Shown: positions 43,123-52,100 of the stretch, one piece after another | How the letters are laid out: every line of letters begins with the position of its first letter | How positions within the stretch are numbered: position 1 is the first letter of the stretch | NCBI GenBank assembly: GCA_964522525.1 | Contig: CAZFWG010000013.1 | Coordinates: forward strand, 6,153-70,152 | Source of the DNA: CAYUYV01 sp964522525 | Lineage (GTDB): Bacteria; Pseudomonadota; Alphaproteobacteria; JAJFIK01 | Reading direction: 5' to 3' | Length of the DNA: 64,000 bases | The notes under the pieces: model-generated | The model's database searches: none | What the model saw: only the letters and a program-made list of their open reading frames with translations | Told to the model about the DNA's origin: nothing | Translations under genes and position numbers: made by a program

Positions 43123-44540
43123 GACGGCCCTCCTCGTGCTTCAATGGCCAGACCGGCGCCGTGGGGATCAAGACCGAGGACACAGGTCCCGGACGCGCTC
43201 GGTAAGCCTTCTGTACAATGAATAAAATGCGCCCTGTTCATGGCCGATGCCCCGTTGGCCTTCAGGACCGCAGCGGAGACCTCCGGATCGCGCGCAGCTG
43301 CCAGCATCATATAAAAGACGGCGGCCGGTCCAGCGGCCTGGCCGCTGCCAACCCCGGCAAAGGACAAACTCTGTTGCTTGCCCGTCATCAGGAAGGCCGG
43401 CGTCAGGAACGCGGCCGATAGGCTCGCGGAATCCTCCAAGGTCGGCGTGCGCGCATAGACGATGCCGTCGCTCAGGCCAAGGCGCCGGGCGCCCAGAACC
43501 CCGTTCATCGTCAAGCCGCAGGCCACGGCGGAGCCGGACCGGTCGGCCACCAGAAAACTGGTCGTGCCGAAATCCTTGGCGGCCATGGCGATGATGCCAT
43601 GGGCCTCCAACGTGTCCTTGGCGAGATCCATCATCCGGGCCGCATCGGTCCTGTCGGCGCTCTCCTCCTTCAAAGCCACATCAAGAACCGCCCAGGCGAA
43701 GCTGCCGGCCCCCAGATCGGCGGCCGGGATATAGGCCGTCGCGCCGTCCGCGAGGACGAGGGCCTGGGCGGGGCGAACACGGGTTTGGTAGCCGCCCATG
43801 TCGTCGGCGGTCACCGCGCCGCCGGCGCGCGTCACGCTCGCCAGGAAGAGGGCCGCCGTCTCGCCCTTGTAAAAATCATCCCCACCCGTCTCGGCGAGCC
43901 GCGCGAGCACCCGGCCGAGCGCCGGCTGGGTGAGGCGCTCTCCCGGCGCCAGGGGCGTTCCGTCTTTCGCCGACAGGAGCGTCGCGAGATAGGGATCCAG
44001 ATCCGCGCGGTCTGGAAAGGCCTCGAGGCGATTGGCCATCGCTTCCGAAAAGGGATGACCCGCCGATGCCAGACCTTGGGCCGGGGCCACGACCGTTTCC
44101 CAGTCCAAGGTGCCCCATTGACCATGGAGCACGGTGAGGCCGCTCACGAGGCCAGGCACGGCCACGGGACCACCGTCCCGGGGTTGGCGCGGCAGAAAAT
44201 CCAGGCTCAGGATGCGGCGGGAGGGGGCATCGAGATAAAGGCAGACCCCGCCGCTGCCCAGGCTGGCCGCTGCTGGATAGGTGACGGAAAGGGTGAGTGC
44301 CATCGCGGTGGCCGCATCGGCCGGAGTGCCGCCCTTTTTCAGGATTCGTGTGCCGATCCGAGCCGCCTGGGGTTCTTCCGCGATAACATAGCCGCGCGCG
44401 GGCGGCTCGGCCCCGGGGCCGCCCGTCGCCGATCGCCCCTGGCCCGTTTGGGGATCCGTGGCACAGCTGGCAAGAGACATGGCCAACAAAAGACCCACAA
44501 CCGCCCTCGCGCCCGGGGGCGGGTGCCATATTGTGGTCAT
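43119..44540 (-). CDS. Gamma-glutamyltransferase-like lipoprotein
   Basis: This 473-residue Ntn-hydrolase family protein has a lipoprotein signal (LLLAMSLASC, lipid at Cys26). The autoprocessing and catalytic threonine is likely Thr326 in DFGTTSFLVAD. Compared with classical GGT, the TTH motif has Ser instead of His, and the DFRE motif that binds the gamma-glutamyl carboxylate reads SLDFLPRQPR. It is also shorter than the usual 560-580 residues. It may be a peptidase or acylase with altered specificity rather than a glutathione hydrolase. The ATG has ggaggag upstream. First gene of an operon with the aminotransferase. Confidence 0.82.
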   Translation of the reverse strand: MTTIWHPPPGARAVVGLLLAMSLASCATDPQTGQGRSATGGPGAEPPARGYVIAEEPQAARIGTRILKKGGTPADAATAMALTLSVTYPAAASLGSGGVCLYLDAPSRRILSLDFLPRQPRDGGPVAVPGLVSGLTVLHGQWGTLDWETVVAPAQGLASAGHPFSEAMANRLEAFPDRADLDPYLATLLSAKDGTPLAPGERLTQPALGRVLARLAETGGDDFYKGETAALFLASVTRAGGAVTADDMGGYQTRVRPAQALVLADGATAYIPAADLGAGSFAWAVLDVALKEESADRTDAARMMDLAKDTLEAHGIIAMAAKDFGTTSFLVADRSGSAVACGLTMNGVLGARRLGLSDGIVYARTPTLEDSASLSAAFLTPAFLMTGKQQSLSFAGVGSGQAAGPAAVFYMMLAAARDPEVSAAVLKANGASAMNRAHFIHCTEGLPSASGTCVLGLDPHGAGLAIEARGGPS

Positions 44541-44676
44541 GGATCTCCTCCAGCCGTTAGCTTCTCGATGAAAGAGTACCCTAAATCGACGGATGTCCAG
44601 CGGCGATGCCCCACGGGAGGTACCGGTGCGATAAAGTCACGGGATTGCCACATGACACACCCGTCAACCGGGGGCA

Positions 44677-44704
44677 ACATCACATAAGCGCGAAAATGTG
44701 ATGT
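44677..44704. promoter_or_regulatory. Perfect dyad in GGT / M48 divergent region
   Basis: Arms acatcacat (44677-44685) and atgtgatgt (44696-44704) form a perfect 9-bp inverted repeat with a 10-base spacer, giving half-site centres 19 bp apart, about two helical turns. It lies between the divergent GGT-like and M48 genes, and looks like an operator for a dimeric regulator. The regulator is unknown. Confidence 0.5.
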
Positions 44705-44785
44705 GATGACCTTGGGGTTGGCGGGCACCGAATTTGGGTGAGACAGCGCGCGTCCGCATCGCGGAACAGGGATGGGAAACAACGC

Positions 44786-46207
44786 ATGGAAATCAGAGCC
44801 CGTCATTCTTGGAACGGTGCCCTTTTCGGATCCCTCGCAGGCGCCGTGACCGCGCCCATGCGTGTCGTCCTGATCGGTGTCATGGTTTTGGCGCTGAGCG
44901 CCATGCCGGCCCGAAGCCAGGGTATCAGCCTGATCCGCGACGCGGAGACGGAACGCATGATCCGGGGTTATTCGGATCCGATCCTCGCCGCCGCCGGCAT
45001 CCAGCCCAGCAGCGTGCGCATCTATCTGGTGAACGACGCGTCGATCAACGCCTTTGTCACGGTGGGGCGGCGCATGTTCATCAATACAGGCCTGATCCTT
45101 GCGGCGGATCGTCCCAACCAGATCATCGGCGTGATCGCCCACGAAACCGGCCACATCGCCGGCGCCCATGTGGCGCGTTTCGATGACGCCATCGCGGCGA
45201 CCACCGCCCCGCTCCTGATCAGCATGGCCCTTGGCATCCTGGCGGCGGCGGCGGGCGCGCCCGATGCGGGTCTCGCCCTTCTCCTGGGCGGTCAGCAAGT
45301 GGCGCAGCGGCGGGTTCTCTCCCACAGCCGGGTCAATGAGGCATCGGCCGACCAGGCCGCCGTGAGCTATCTCGATGCCCTCGGTATTTCTTCCGAAGGG
45401 CTGATTGAATTCTTCGGCAAGTTCCGCGACCAGGAACTGCTGACCCCGGGCCGCCGGGATCCCTTCGTACGCACCCACCCCTTGTCCAGCGATCGGATCG
45501 CCGCCTTGCGCGCCCGCGTGGATGAATCTCCGTATACGCACATCAAGGATTCGCCCGAAGCGATCCGCAGGCTGAGCCTGGTCAAGGCCAAGATCTACGG
45601 TTTTCTGGAGCGGCCCGAAGTGACCTTCCGCCGCTTTCCGGAAGGGGACAATTCACTGGAAGCCCATTACGCCCGTACTGTGGCCCATTTCCAGCGCGGC
45701 TCCGTGGATGAAGCGCTGGCCGAGGTCGAGCCGCTGCTCAGCGCCGAACCCAACAATCCCTATTTCCATGAACTCAAGGGCCAGGCCCTGTTTGAAAGCG
45801 GCCGCCCCGCCGACGCCATCGACCCTTATCGCCGCGCCGTCGAATTGTTGCCCGACGAAGGCCTGTTCAAGCTCCTTCTCGGTCAGGCGCTGCTGGCGAC
45901 CGATGAGGAAGGCGCCAAGGAAGAGACCAGCAGGGAAGCGCTGCGCCACCTGCAGACCGCCGCGAGGCAGGACGGCGAGAACTCCTTTGTCTGGCATCAG
46001 CTGGCCATTGCCCATTCGCGCCTCGGTAACGAAACCATGGCCAATCTGGCGACGGCGGAGCGTTTCTACATCGTCGGCAATGCGGGGCGTGCCGCCCAGT
46101 TCGCCGCCCGGTCCCTGGCCAAGCTGCCACCCGGTTCGCCGGAATGGAACAGGGCCAATGATATTCTCCAGGCCTCGAAAGAGGCTGCCCGTCGCCGCCG
46201 TCGCTGA
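44786..46207 (+). CDS. Periplasmic M48 metalloprotease with TPR-like repeats (BepA-like)
   Basis: This 473-residue protein resembles the outer-membrane quality-control protease BepA. It has an N-terminal signal or anchor (about 20-45, ending MPARSQ), the zinc motif HETGH at residues 119-123, and a third ligand Glu185 in NEASADQAA. A C-terminal TPR-like region follows from about residue 300 (HYARTVAHFQRGSVDEALAE, ELKGQALFESGRPADAIDPY). It likely degrades misassembled outer membrane proteins. The start at 44786 is preferred over an in-frame GTG upstream. Next gene encodes a DsbA-family oxidoreductase, a sensible partner. Confidence 0.93.
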   Translation: MEIRARHSWNGALFGSLAGAVTAPMRVVLIGVMVLALSAMPARSQGISLIRDAETERMIRGYSDPILAAAGIQPSSVRIYLVNDASINAFVTVGRRMFINTGLILAADRPNQIIGVIAHETGHIAGAHVARFDDAIAATTAPLLISMALGILAAAAGAPDAGLALLLGGQQVAQRRVLSHSRVNEASADQAAVSYLDALGISSEGLIEFFGKFRDQELLTPGRRDPFVRTHPLSSDRIAALRARVDESPYTHIKDSPEAIRRLSLVKAKIYGFLERPEVTFRRFPEGDNSLEAHYARTVAHFQRGSVDEALAEVEPLLSAEPNNPYFHELKGQALFESGRPADAIDPYRRAVELLPDEGLFKLLLGQALLATDEEGAKEETSREALRHLQTAARQDGENSFVWHQLAIAHSRLGNETMANLATAERFYIVGNAGRAAQFAARSLAKLPPGSPEWNRANDILQASKEAARRRRR

Positions 46208-46288
46208 TCAGCAGACGGCCTGCTTTTTCGCATCGTTTGCCTTCTGAAAGTTTGAAATGCCCCAAGGCCTAAAAACCGGGAACACGCC

Positions 46289-47053
46289 ATGAAGAACACG
46301 CTCTCCCTCTTGACCGCCTGCGCCCTTGCGGGCCTCGCCAGTGCCGCCATCACGGCGGTTTCCATCTCGGCCTCGGCCGAAACGGCGGATGTCGCCGCGC
46401 CGTCTTCGGAGTTGACCGCCCAGGTCCGCCAGATCCTGCTCGACAATCCGGAAATGATCGTCGAGGCGCTCAATCGCTATGAGGAAAAACAAAAGGAAGT
46501 GGCAGAAGCCTCCCAGCGCGAGGCCATCGCGGCCCATCTGGACGAGGTCTGGGACCTGCCGGGCCTCCATGTGGCGGGCAATCCGAAGGGCAGTGTCCGT
46601 GTCGTTGAGTTTTTCGACTATCGCTGCGGCTTCTGTAAACGGGCGATGCCGGCGATCCTCGATCTGCTGAAGGAAGAAAAAGACTTGGCCATCGCCTTTG
46701 TCGAATTTCCGATCCTGAGCCCCGCATCCCTGTTGGCGTCCAAGGCGGCGGTGGCCGCCGGCAAGCAGGACCGCTATTTCGAGATGCACCGGGCCCTGAT
46801 GACCACCAAGGGCAATATCGACGAAGACCGCATCATGAGCATCGCGGCAAAACTCAAATTGGATACGGACCGCCTGGCGCGGGACATGGAGAGCGAGGAA
46901 ACGGAAAGGGTTCTTGATGCCCACCGCCGGCTGGCTACCCTCCTCCAGGTGGATGGCACACCGACTTTCATCGTCGGCGATCAGCCGGTTTCGGGCTGGC
47001 GCGAAGACATCCTGCGCTCCCTGATCAAGGCCGAGAGCACAAAGAAAGGCTGA
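46289..47053 (+). CDS. DsbA-family thiol-disulfide oxidoreductase
   Basis: This 254-residue periplasmic protein has a signal peptide (1-30, ending ISASA), a helical N-terminal extension (about 40-90, LTAQVRQILLDNPEMIVEAL), and a thioredoxin-fold with CGFC (Cys113, Cys116) and cis-Pro GTPTF. The extension with DNPEMIVEAL is like ScsC/BdbD-type proteins, which act as oxidases or isomerases. It follows the M48 gene by 81 bp and ends at a terminator. Confidence 0.92.
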   Translation: MKNTLSLLTACALAGLASAAITAVSISASAETADVAAPSSELTAQVRQILLDNPEMIVEALNRYEEKQKEVAEASQREAIAAHLDEVWDLPGLHVAGNPKGSVRVVEFFDYRCGFCKRAMPAILDLLKEEKDLAIAFVEFPILSPASLLASKAAVAAGKQDRYFEMHRALMTTKGNIDEDRIMSIAAKLKLDTDRLARDMESEETERVLDAHRRLATLLQVDGTPTFIVGDQPVSGWREDILRSLIKAESTKKG

Positions 47054-47080
47054 ACGCTCTCCCGCTTTTGCAAAAACAAG

Positions 47081-47105
47081 AGGGGGCCGCGAGGCCCCCT
47101 TTTTT
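47081..47105 (+). terminator. Intrinsic terminator after DsbA-family gene
   Basis: Arms agggggcc (47081-47088) and ggccccct (47093-47100) with a 4-base loop, followed by five T residues. Confidence 0.92.
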
Positions 47106-47270
47106 CGAGTCGTTTCCGTCCGCCGAAATCGACACTTTTCACCTTGCGCCGCATACGAATGAACAAGGCTCCAAAGTCCCGCCAATTTATTCCGTGTCGT
47201 GAAGGGATGTCTCAAGTCATTGTTTTATCACATTTTCAAACCGCAAAACCGCTTGATCGACACGCATACC

Positions 47271-48041
47271 CTAGATCAGACCCGCAAGGGGCGATGACGG
47301 ATCGGCATATTTGCGCCGCGGCATGCGCCCGGCCAGATAGGCGAGGCGCCCCGCTTCGACGGCATGACGCATGGCCCGGGCCATCTTGATCGGATCCTTG
47401 GCTTCCGCGATCGCCGTGTTCATCAAGACGGCATCGCAGCCCAGTTCCATGGCGATGGCCGCATCCGAAGCCGTGCCCACGCCCGCATCCACGACCACCG
47501 GAACCCGCGCCTGCTCCACGATGAGCCGGATATTGACCGGGTTCTGAATACCCAGGCCCGAGCCAATCGGCGCGCCAAGCGGCATGATCGCGCAACAGCC
47601 CATATCCTCAAGTTCCTTGGCCGCGATCGGATCATCCGAGCAGTAGACCATCACCTCAAAACCATCCGCAAGCAGCAGTTCGGCCGCGCGCAGGGTCTCG
47701 CGCATGTTCGGATAGAGCGTTTTCTGATCACCAAGGACTTCGAGCTTCACGAGGGACCAGCCGCCGGCCTCCCGCGCCAGCCGCAAGGTGCGGATCGCGT
47801 CTTCACCGGTAAAACAGCCCGCCGTGTTGGGCAGGAAGGTATAGCGCTGGGGGTCGATGTGATCGACCAGCATGGGCTGGCTGCGATCGGTCAAATTCAC
47901 CCGACGCACCGCCACCGTGATCATCTCGGCGCCGGAGGCCTCGAGCGCCCGGGCGTTCTCCTCATAGGAACGGTATTTGCCAGTCCCGATGATCAGCCGA
48001 GAGCCGAACTGCCGACCCGCGACAATGAGGGGATCCTCCAT
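47271..48041 (-). CDS. thiG: Thiazole synthase
   Basis: This 256-residue TIM-barrel enzyme builds the thiazole phosphate of thiamine from deoxyxylulose phosphate, ThiS thiocarboxylate and an imine. The Schiff-base Lys99 is in SLVKLEVLGD, and MPLGAPIGSGLGIQNP and VPVVVDAGVGTASDAA are conserved. I use ATG 48041. A GTG at 48053 overlapping the thiS stop is an alternative. It follows thiS directly; the other thiamine genes (thiC, thiE, thiO) are not in the window. Confidence 0.96.
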   Translation of the reverse strand: MEDPLIVAGRQFGSRLIIGTGKYRSYEENARALEASGAEMITVAVRRVNLTDRSQPMLVDHIDPQRYTFLPNTAGCFTGEDAIRTLRLAREAGGWSLVKLEVLGDQKTLYPNMRETLRAAELLLADGFEVMVYCSDDPIAAKELEDMGCCAIMPLGAPIGSGLGIQNPVNIRLIVEQARVPVVVDAGVGTASDAAIAMELGCDAVLMNTAIAEAKDPIKMARAMRHAVEAGRLAYLAGRMPRRKYADPSSPLAGLI

Positions 48042-48049
48042 GGTCACAG

Positions 48050-48250
48050 TCACCCTCCTCCAATGAAATGGACGATTTCCAGCCGGTCCCCGTCCTCAAG
48101 CCACGTCTCGCCATATCGGGACCGGGGCACGATTTCCAGATTGCGTTCGACGGCGATCTTGGTGGCCGGCAGGTCGAGCGTTTCGAGCAGACCGGTCACC
48201 GAAAGGGGCCCTTCCAGAATGCGGGCCTCGCCATTGACGGTCAGCTTCAT
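48050..48250 (-). CDS. thiS: Sulfur carrier protein ThiS
   Basis: This 66-residue ubiquitin-like protein ends in Gly-Gly (HFIGGG), the carboxy-terminus that becomes the thiocarboxylate sulfur donor for ThiG. It starts MKLTVNGEARIL and contains VERNLEIVPRSRY, typical of ThiS. It is the first gene of thiS-thiG. The 96-bp spacer to aroQ contains no thi-box, so no TPP riboswitch is seen. Confidence 0.95.
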   Translation of the reverse strand: MKLTVNGEARILEGPLSVTGLLETLDLPATKIAVERNLEIVPRSRYGETWLEDGDRLEIVHFIGGG

Positions 48251-48346
48251 GGTCGCCTGCCTTCCCACCGACATGATGACGCTCGAGTCGGATGTATGAT
48301 CAGGCCCACGCGCCGGCAAGACAGATCGCATGAAGGGCAACAGGCC

Positions 48347-48796
48347 ATGGCCACACGTATTCTCACGCTCAACGGACCCAATCTCAATCTTCTGGGACAG
48401 CGGGAACCGGAAATCTACGGCACCACCACCCTTGGCGATATCGAAATCCTGATGCGCGATCATGCCCAAAAGAAAGGGCTGATCGTCGATTTTCGTCAAA
48501 GCAATGCCGAAGGCGAACTCGTGACCTGGATCCAGGAAGCGCGGGGCACGACCGAAGGCCTGATCATCAATGCCGCCGCCTACTCCCACACCTCGATTGC
48601 CCTTCTTGATGCGCTTTTAAGCTATGAAGGCACGGTCATCGAAGTCCACTTGTCGAACCTCTTTAAACGTGAGACCTTCCGCCACCATTCCTATGTTTCA
48701 CAAGCCGCACAAGGCGTGATTTGCGGATTTGGCGCGAATGGGTATCTGTTGGCCCTGGATGCCATGGCCGCGGCCCTCGGGCCTTCTTCCACATAG
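48347..48796 (+). CDS. aroQ: Type II 3-dehydroquinate dehydratase
   Basis: This 149-residue shikimate pathway enzyme has the catalytic Tyr24 in REPEIYG, the loop LNGPNLNLLG at 8-17, INAAAYSHTS and VIEVHLSNL. Family members form dodecamers. The start is the ATG at 48347. It lies 182 bp upstream of accB, a neighbour relationship common in proteobacteria. Confidence 0.96.
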   Translation: MATRILTLNGPNLNLLGQREPEIYGTTTLGDIEILMRDHAQKKGLIVDFRQSNAEGELVTWIQEARGTTEGLIINAAAYSHTSIALLDALLSYEGTVIEVHLSNLFKRETFRHHSYVSQAAQGVICGFGANGYLLALDAMAAALGPSST

Positions 48797-48978
48797 GCTG
48801 GCACATAGGCAGGCGGATACCGTGGGGCTGACGGCGACCAGAGAGGCGGGGGGATGCAAGCCCGCCCCAGCAAAGGGGCGTCGAGGAGGCCCGGGATGAC
48901 GGACAACGGGTTCAATGGGCCCTCAAGGCCACCGATACCGAAAGCGGTGCCGTTGTCCCAAAATATGAGGTCACAAGC

Positions 48979-49476
48979 GTGACGCAAAAGGATACAGCCA
49001 AGACTGTTGCCGGCCCGCGGGGCGCGATTGATCAGGATCTGATCCGGGAACTCGCGGCCCTGCTCACCGAGACGGATTTGACGGAAATCGAAGTGGAGCA
49101 GAACGGATTGCGCCTGCGCGTGGCACGCCAGTCCTCCACGGTGCAGGCCGCCTTTCCGCTGACCCAGGCGCAACCCGCACCGACCGCGCAAGGCGTGTCC
49201 ACGACGAGCCAGGCGGAAAGCGCCGGCAGCCCATCGGATCATCCAGGGGCCGTGACCTCGCCCATGGTCGGCACGGCTTATCTGGCGCCCGAACCCGGCG
49301 CGCCCAATTTCGTTCGGGAAGGCGAAAAAGTCTCCGAGGGTCAGACCGTGATGATCGTCGAGGCCATGAAGACCATGAATCACATTCCCGCGCCGCGCAG
49401 CGGCACGGTCACGCGTCTGCTCGTCGCCAATGAGCAGCCCGTGGAATTCGGCGAACCGCTGCTCATCATTGAATAG
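48979..49476 (+). CDS. accB: Biotin carboxyl carrier protein of acetyl-CoA carboxylase
   Basis: This 165-residue protein has an N-terminal helix (DQDLIRELAALLTETDL), a flexible Ala/Pro/Gln/Ser linker (about 52-92) and a C-terminal biotinyl domain with biotin attachment Lys131 in VEAMKTMN. The start codon is GTG at 48979. It carries the carboxybiotin between AccC and the carboxyltransferase for fatty acid synthesis. The next gene, accC, is 65 bp downstream. Confidence 0.96.
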   Translation: MTQKDTAKTVAGPRGAIDQDLIRELAALLTETDLTEIEVEQNGLRLRVARQSSTVQAAFPLTQAQPAPTAQGVSTTSQAESAGSPSDHPGAVTSPMVGTAYLAPEPGAPNFVREGEKVSEGQTVMIVEAMKTMNHIPAPRSGTVTRLLVANEQPVEFGEPLLIIE

Positions 49477-49541
49477 CCTGCGGGTGGGGTGGCCACGACG
49501 CCCCGTGCCGGCGGCCTTGAGCGCGGAGTGAAAGGACGGGC

Positions 49542-50882
49542 ATGTTCGACAAGATCCTGATCGCCAATCGCGGCGAAATTGCCTTGCGGGTCCACCGGGC
49601 CTGCCAGGATCTCGGCATCAAGACCGTTGCAGTGCACTCGACGGCGGACGCGGACGCCATGCATGTTCGCCTCGCCAACGAAAGTGTGTGCATCGGTCCT
49701 GCTCCGGCTGCGGAGAGTTATCTCAACATTCCGGCGATCATTGCGGCCTGCGAGATCACGGGCGCCCAGGCGATTCATCCGGGCTATGGCTTTTTGTCGG
49801 AGAATGCCCGCTTCGCAGAAATCGTCGCGGCCCACGACATCACCTTTATCGGTCCCAAAGCGGAACATATCCGCCTTATGGGCGACAAGATCGCCGCCAA
49901 GCAGGCGGTCCTGGCGGCCGGCATGCCCGTCGTTCCGGGGTCGGACGGCGGCATCACCGATGATGGGACGGCCCGGGACGTCGCGGCGCGGATCGGCTAC
50001 CCGGTTCTCGTCAAGGCGGCGGCCGGGGGCGGCGGACGCGGCATGAAAGTCGCGCGCGACGAGGACGATCTCGCGACGGCCCTGTCGACGGCCCGCTCGG
50101 AGGCCAAGAAGGCATTCGGCGACGATGCGGTGTATCTGGAGAAATATCTGGAACGCCCGCGCCATATCGAAGTCCAGGTCGTCGCCGATTCCCACGGCCA
50201 AGTGGTGCATCTGGGCGAGCGGGACTGTTCCCTGCAACGCCGTCACCAGAAGGTCCTGGAGGAGGCGCCCTCGCCCGTCCTGGACGGGCCGGCGCGCAAT
50301 CAGATCGGCGACGTTGTCGCCCGCGCGGTCGCTCAGCTCGGCTATCTGGGCGTCGGCACCGTGGAGTTCCTGTGGGAAGACGGCCAGTTCTATTTCATCG
50401 AAATGAACACCCGGATCCAGGTCGAGCATCCGGTCACGGAAATGATCACCGGCGTCGATTTGGTCCGTGAACAGATCCTTGTGGCGGCCGGAGAACCCTT
50501 GAGCATCACCCAGAACGGTCTGGAGTTCGAGGGCCACGCCATCGAATGCCGGATCAATGCGGAAAACCCGCGCACCTTCCACCCCTCGCCGGGACAGATC
50601 CGCGAATACCACGCGCCCGGCGGATTGGGAGTGCGCGTCGATTCGGCGGTTTATTCCGGATATCGCATTCCGCCCTATTATGACAGTTTGATTGGCAAAC
50701 TGATCGTGCACGGTCGCGACCGCGAGGAATGTCTGATGCGTCTTCGCCGCGCCTTGCAGGAATTCGTGATCGACGGGATCGACACCACCATCCCCTTGTT
50801 CCAGGACCTTCTGGGCAACACGGATTTTCGGCAAGGCGCCTACAACATTCATTGGCTTGAAAACTATCTCAAGCATCAATAG
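49542..50882 (+). CDS. accC: Biotin carboxylase subunit of acetyl-CoA carboxylase
   Basis: This 446-residue ATP-grasp enzyme carboxylates the biotin on AccB. The N-domain starts FDKILIANRGEIALRVHRAC, the ATP-grasp centre has AAAGGGGRGMKVA, and EMNTRIQVEHPVTEM is the catalytic loop. Length is normal. It is followed by aat after 35 bp. Confidence 0.98.
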   Translation: MFDKILIANRGEIALRVHRACQDLGIKTVAVHSTADADAMHVRLANESVCIGPAPAAESYLNIPAIIAACEITGAQAIHPGYGFLSENARFAEIVAAHDITFIGPKAEHIRLMGDKIAAKQAVLAAGMPVVPGSDGGITDDGTARDVAARIGYPVLVKAAAGGGGRGMKVARDEDDLATALSTARSEAKKAFGDDAVYLEKYLERPRHIEVQVVADSHGQVVHLGERDCSLQRRHQKVLEEAPSPVLDGPARNQIGDVVARAVAQLGYLGVGTVEFLWEDGQFYFIEMNTRIQVEHPVTEMITGVDLVREQILVAAGEPLSITQNGLEFEGHAIECRINAENPRTFHPSPGQIREYHAPGGLGVRVDSAVYSGYRIPPYYDSLIGKLIVHGRDREECLMRLRRALQEFVIDGIDTTIPLFQDLLGNTDFRQGAYNIHWLENYLKHQ

Positions 50883-50917
50883 GCGGTGTATCCCCTGCCC
50901 AGACTTTCGCCGGTGCC

Positions 50918-51568
50918 ATGGATCCAATCACGCCTGACCTCCTGCTGCGTGCCTATGCAATCGGGGTCTTTCCGATGGCGGAAGGACGGGACGACCCGCG
51001 CCTGTTCTGGGTCGACCCCAATCTGCGCGGCATCATCCCGCTTGACGGTTTCCATGTGCCCAAGCGCCTGAAGCGTACCGTGCGCGCGGATGCCTTCGAG
51101 GTGCGGATCGACACGGATTTCTCCCGCGTGATCGGTGAATGCGCGGCGAGCCAACCGTCGCGGGACGATACCTGGATCAACGACCAGATCGTCGATCTTT
51201 ACACGGCGCTCCATCACATGGGGCACGCCCACAGCGTCGAATGCTGGCAGGAGGGGCAGATTGTCGGGGGGCTCTATGGGGTGCGGCTCGGCGGCGCTTT
51301 TTTCGGCGAAAGCATGTTCAGCCGTGTCACCGACGCCAGCAAGGTGGCCCTTGTCCATCTCGTCGCGCGCCTGATCGCGGGCAATTTCAGCCTGCTCGAC
51401 ACGCAATTCGTGACCGAGCATCTCAAGCGCTTCGGCACCGTCGAAATATCACGCGTGGAATATCACGAGCGCCTGGCCGAGGCCCTGCGCCGTCCGGCCG
51501 ATTTCTACAGCCTCGAAGCCCCTTGCAGCGGGTCCAAGGCCTTACAGCTCATCACCCAGACATCATAG
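50918..51568 (+). CDS. aat: Leucyl/phenylalanyl-tRNA-protein transferase
   Basis: This 216-residue enzyme of the N-degron pathway adds Leu or Phe to proteins with N-terminal Arg or Lys. Signatures are LLLRAYAIGVFPMAEG, LFWVDPNLRGIIPLD, GGLYGVRLGGAFFGESMFS and LLDTQFVTEHLKRFG. Its 3' end overlaps the convergent DUF2155 gene by 64 bp, so the two transcripts are complementary there. Last gene of the accB-accC-aat run. Confidence 0.97.
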   Translation: MDPITPDLLLRAYAIGVFPMAEGRDDPRLFWVDPNLRGIIPLDGFHVPKRLKRTVRADAFEVRIDTDFSRVIGECAASQPSRDDTWINDQIVDLYTALHHMGHAHSVECWQEGQIVGGLYGVRLGGAFFGESMFSRVTDASKVALVHLVARLIAGNFSLLDTQFVTEHLKRFGTVEISRVEYHERLAEALRRPADFYSLEAPCSGSKALQLITQTS

Positions 51569-52023
51569 ACGGGGTGCTCAAGCGGATTGAGCGCCGGCGA
51601 GGACGCAAACATCCAGCCGGTAAAGACCATCTCGCGGCTGCCGTCCGCGCGTTTCTCGACGACTTCGAGAAAAGCGGTGGACTCAGGCGGCTCTTCGGGC
51701 GGGCGGGCATGACAGGCCCGCACCGTGACTTCGATCGCCCCCATATTGAGGGGCGTGTTGACGGGCAAGGTGTATTCGCGCACCCGCGCCGTGATCTTGT
51801 CGAGGCCTCGGATCACCGCCGCCATGGGCACGGGGGGCTCTTCCTGTTCCTCGCTGCCGGGCGCGGTCCCTTGTTGAAAACCGGCGGGCGGCGTGTCGGG
51901 TCGGGGATCGAACGCGGCTTGAGCCCAGACGGATCCGGTTCCCATCCCGAGCAGTGCCAGAACGCAGGCGGGCCGGCCGAAGCAGCGCCAGAGAACGGAA
52001 AGTGTCATGGAAGCATGCGCCAT
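51505..52023 (-). CDS. DUF2155 secreted protein
   Basis: This 172-residue exported protein has a signal peptide (about 1-34, LALLGMGTGSVWAQA) and a DUF2155 domain beginning at VIRGLDKITARVREYTLPVN and ending with the highly typical FTGWMFASSPALNPLEHPVY. The start at 52023 has a gaggg upstream. DUF2155 is an alphaproteobacterial family of unknown function, regularly found with aat and NDUFA12. Two cysteines (RACHA and VMSC) could form a disulfide. Confidence 0.92.
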   Translation of the reverse strand: MAHASMTLSVLWRCFGRPACVLALLGMGTGSVWAQAAFDPRPDTPPAGFQQGTAPGSEEQEEPPVPMAAVIRGLDKITARVREYTLPVNTPLNMGAIEVTVRACHARPPEEPPESTAFLEVVEKRADGSREMVFTGWMFASSPALNPLEHPVYDVWVMSCKALDPLQGASRL

Positions 52024-52100
52024 TTGTCGAAAACCCTCGCGACGATTTTCCCAGCGTTGAACCACGGACGCGGTGAAAATATGACCATGGCGTCCGGAAA

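Noticed and set aside
44738..44785. Upstream GTG extension of the M48 protease
   Set aside because: It would add a basic leader before the signal sequence; the ATG at 44786 has a plausible ribosome binding site.
48251..48346. Possible TPP riboswitch upstream of thiS
   Set aside because: No CTGAGA thi-box or second conserved box in the 96-bp spacer.
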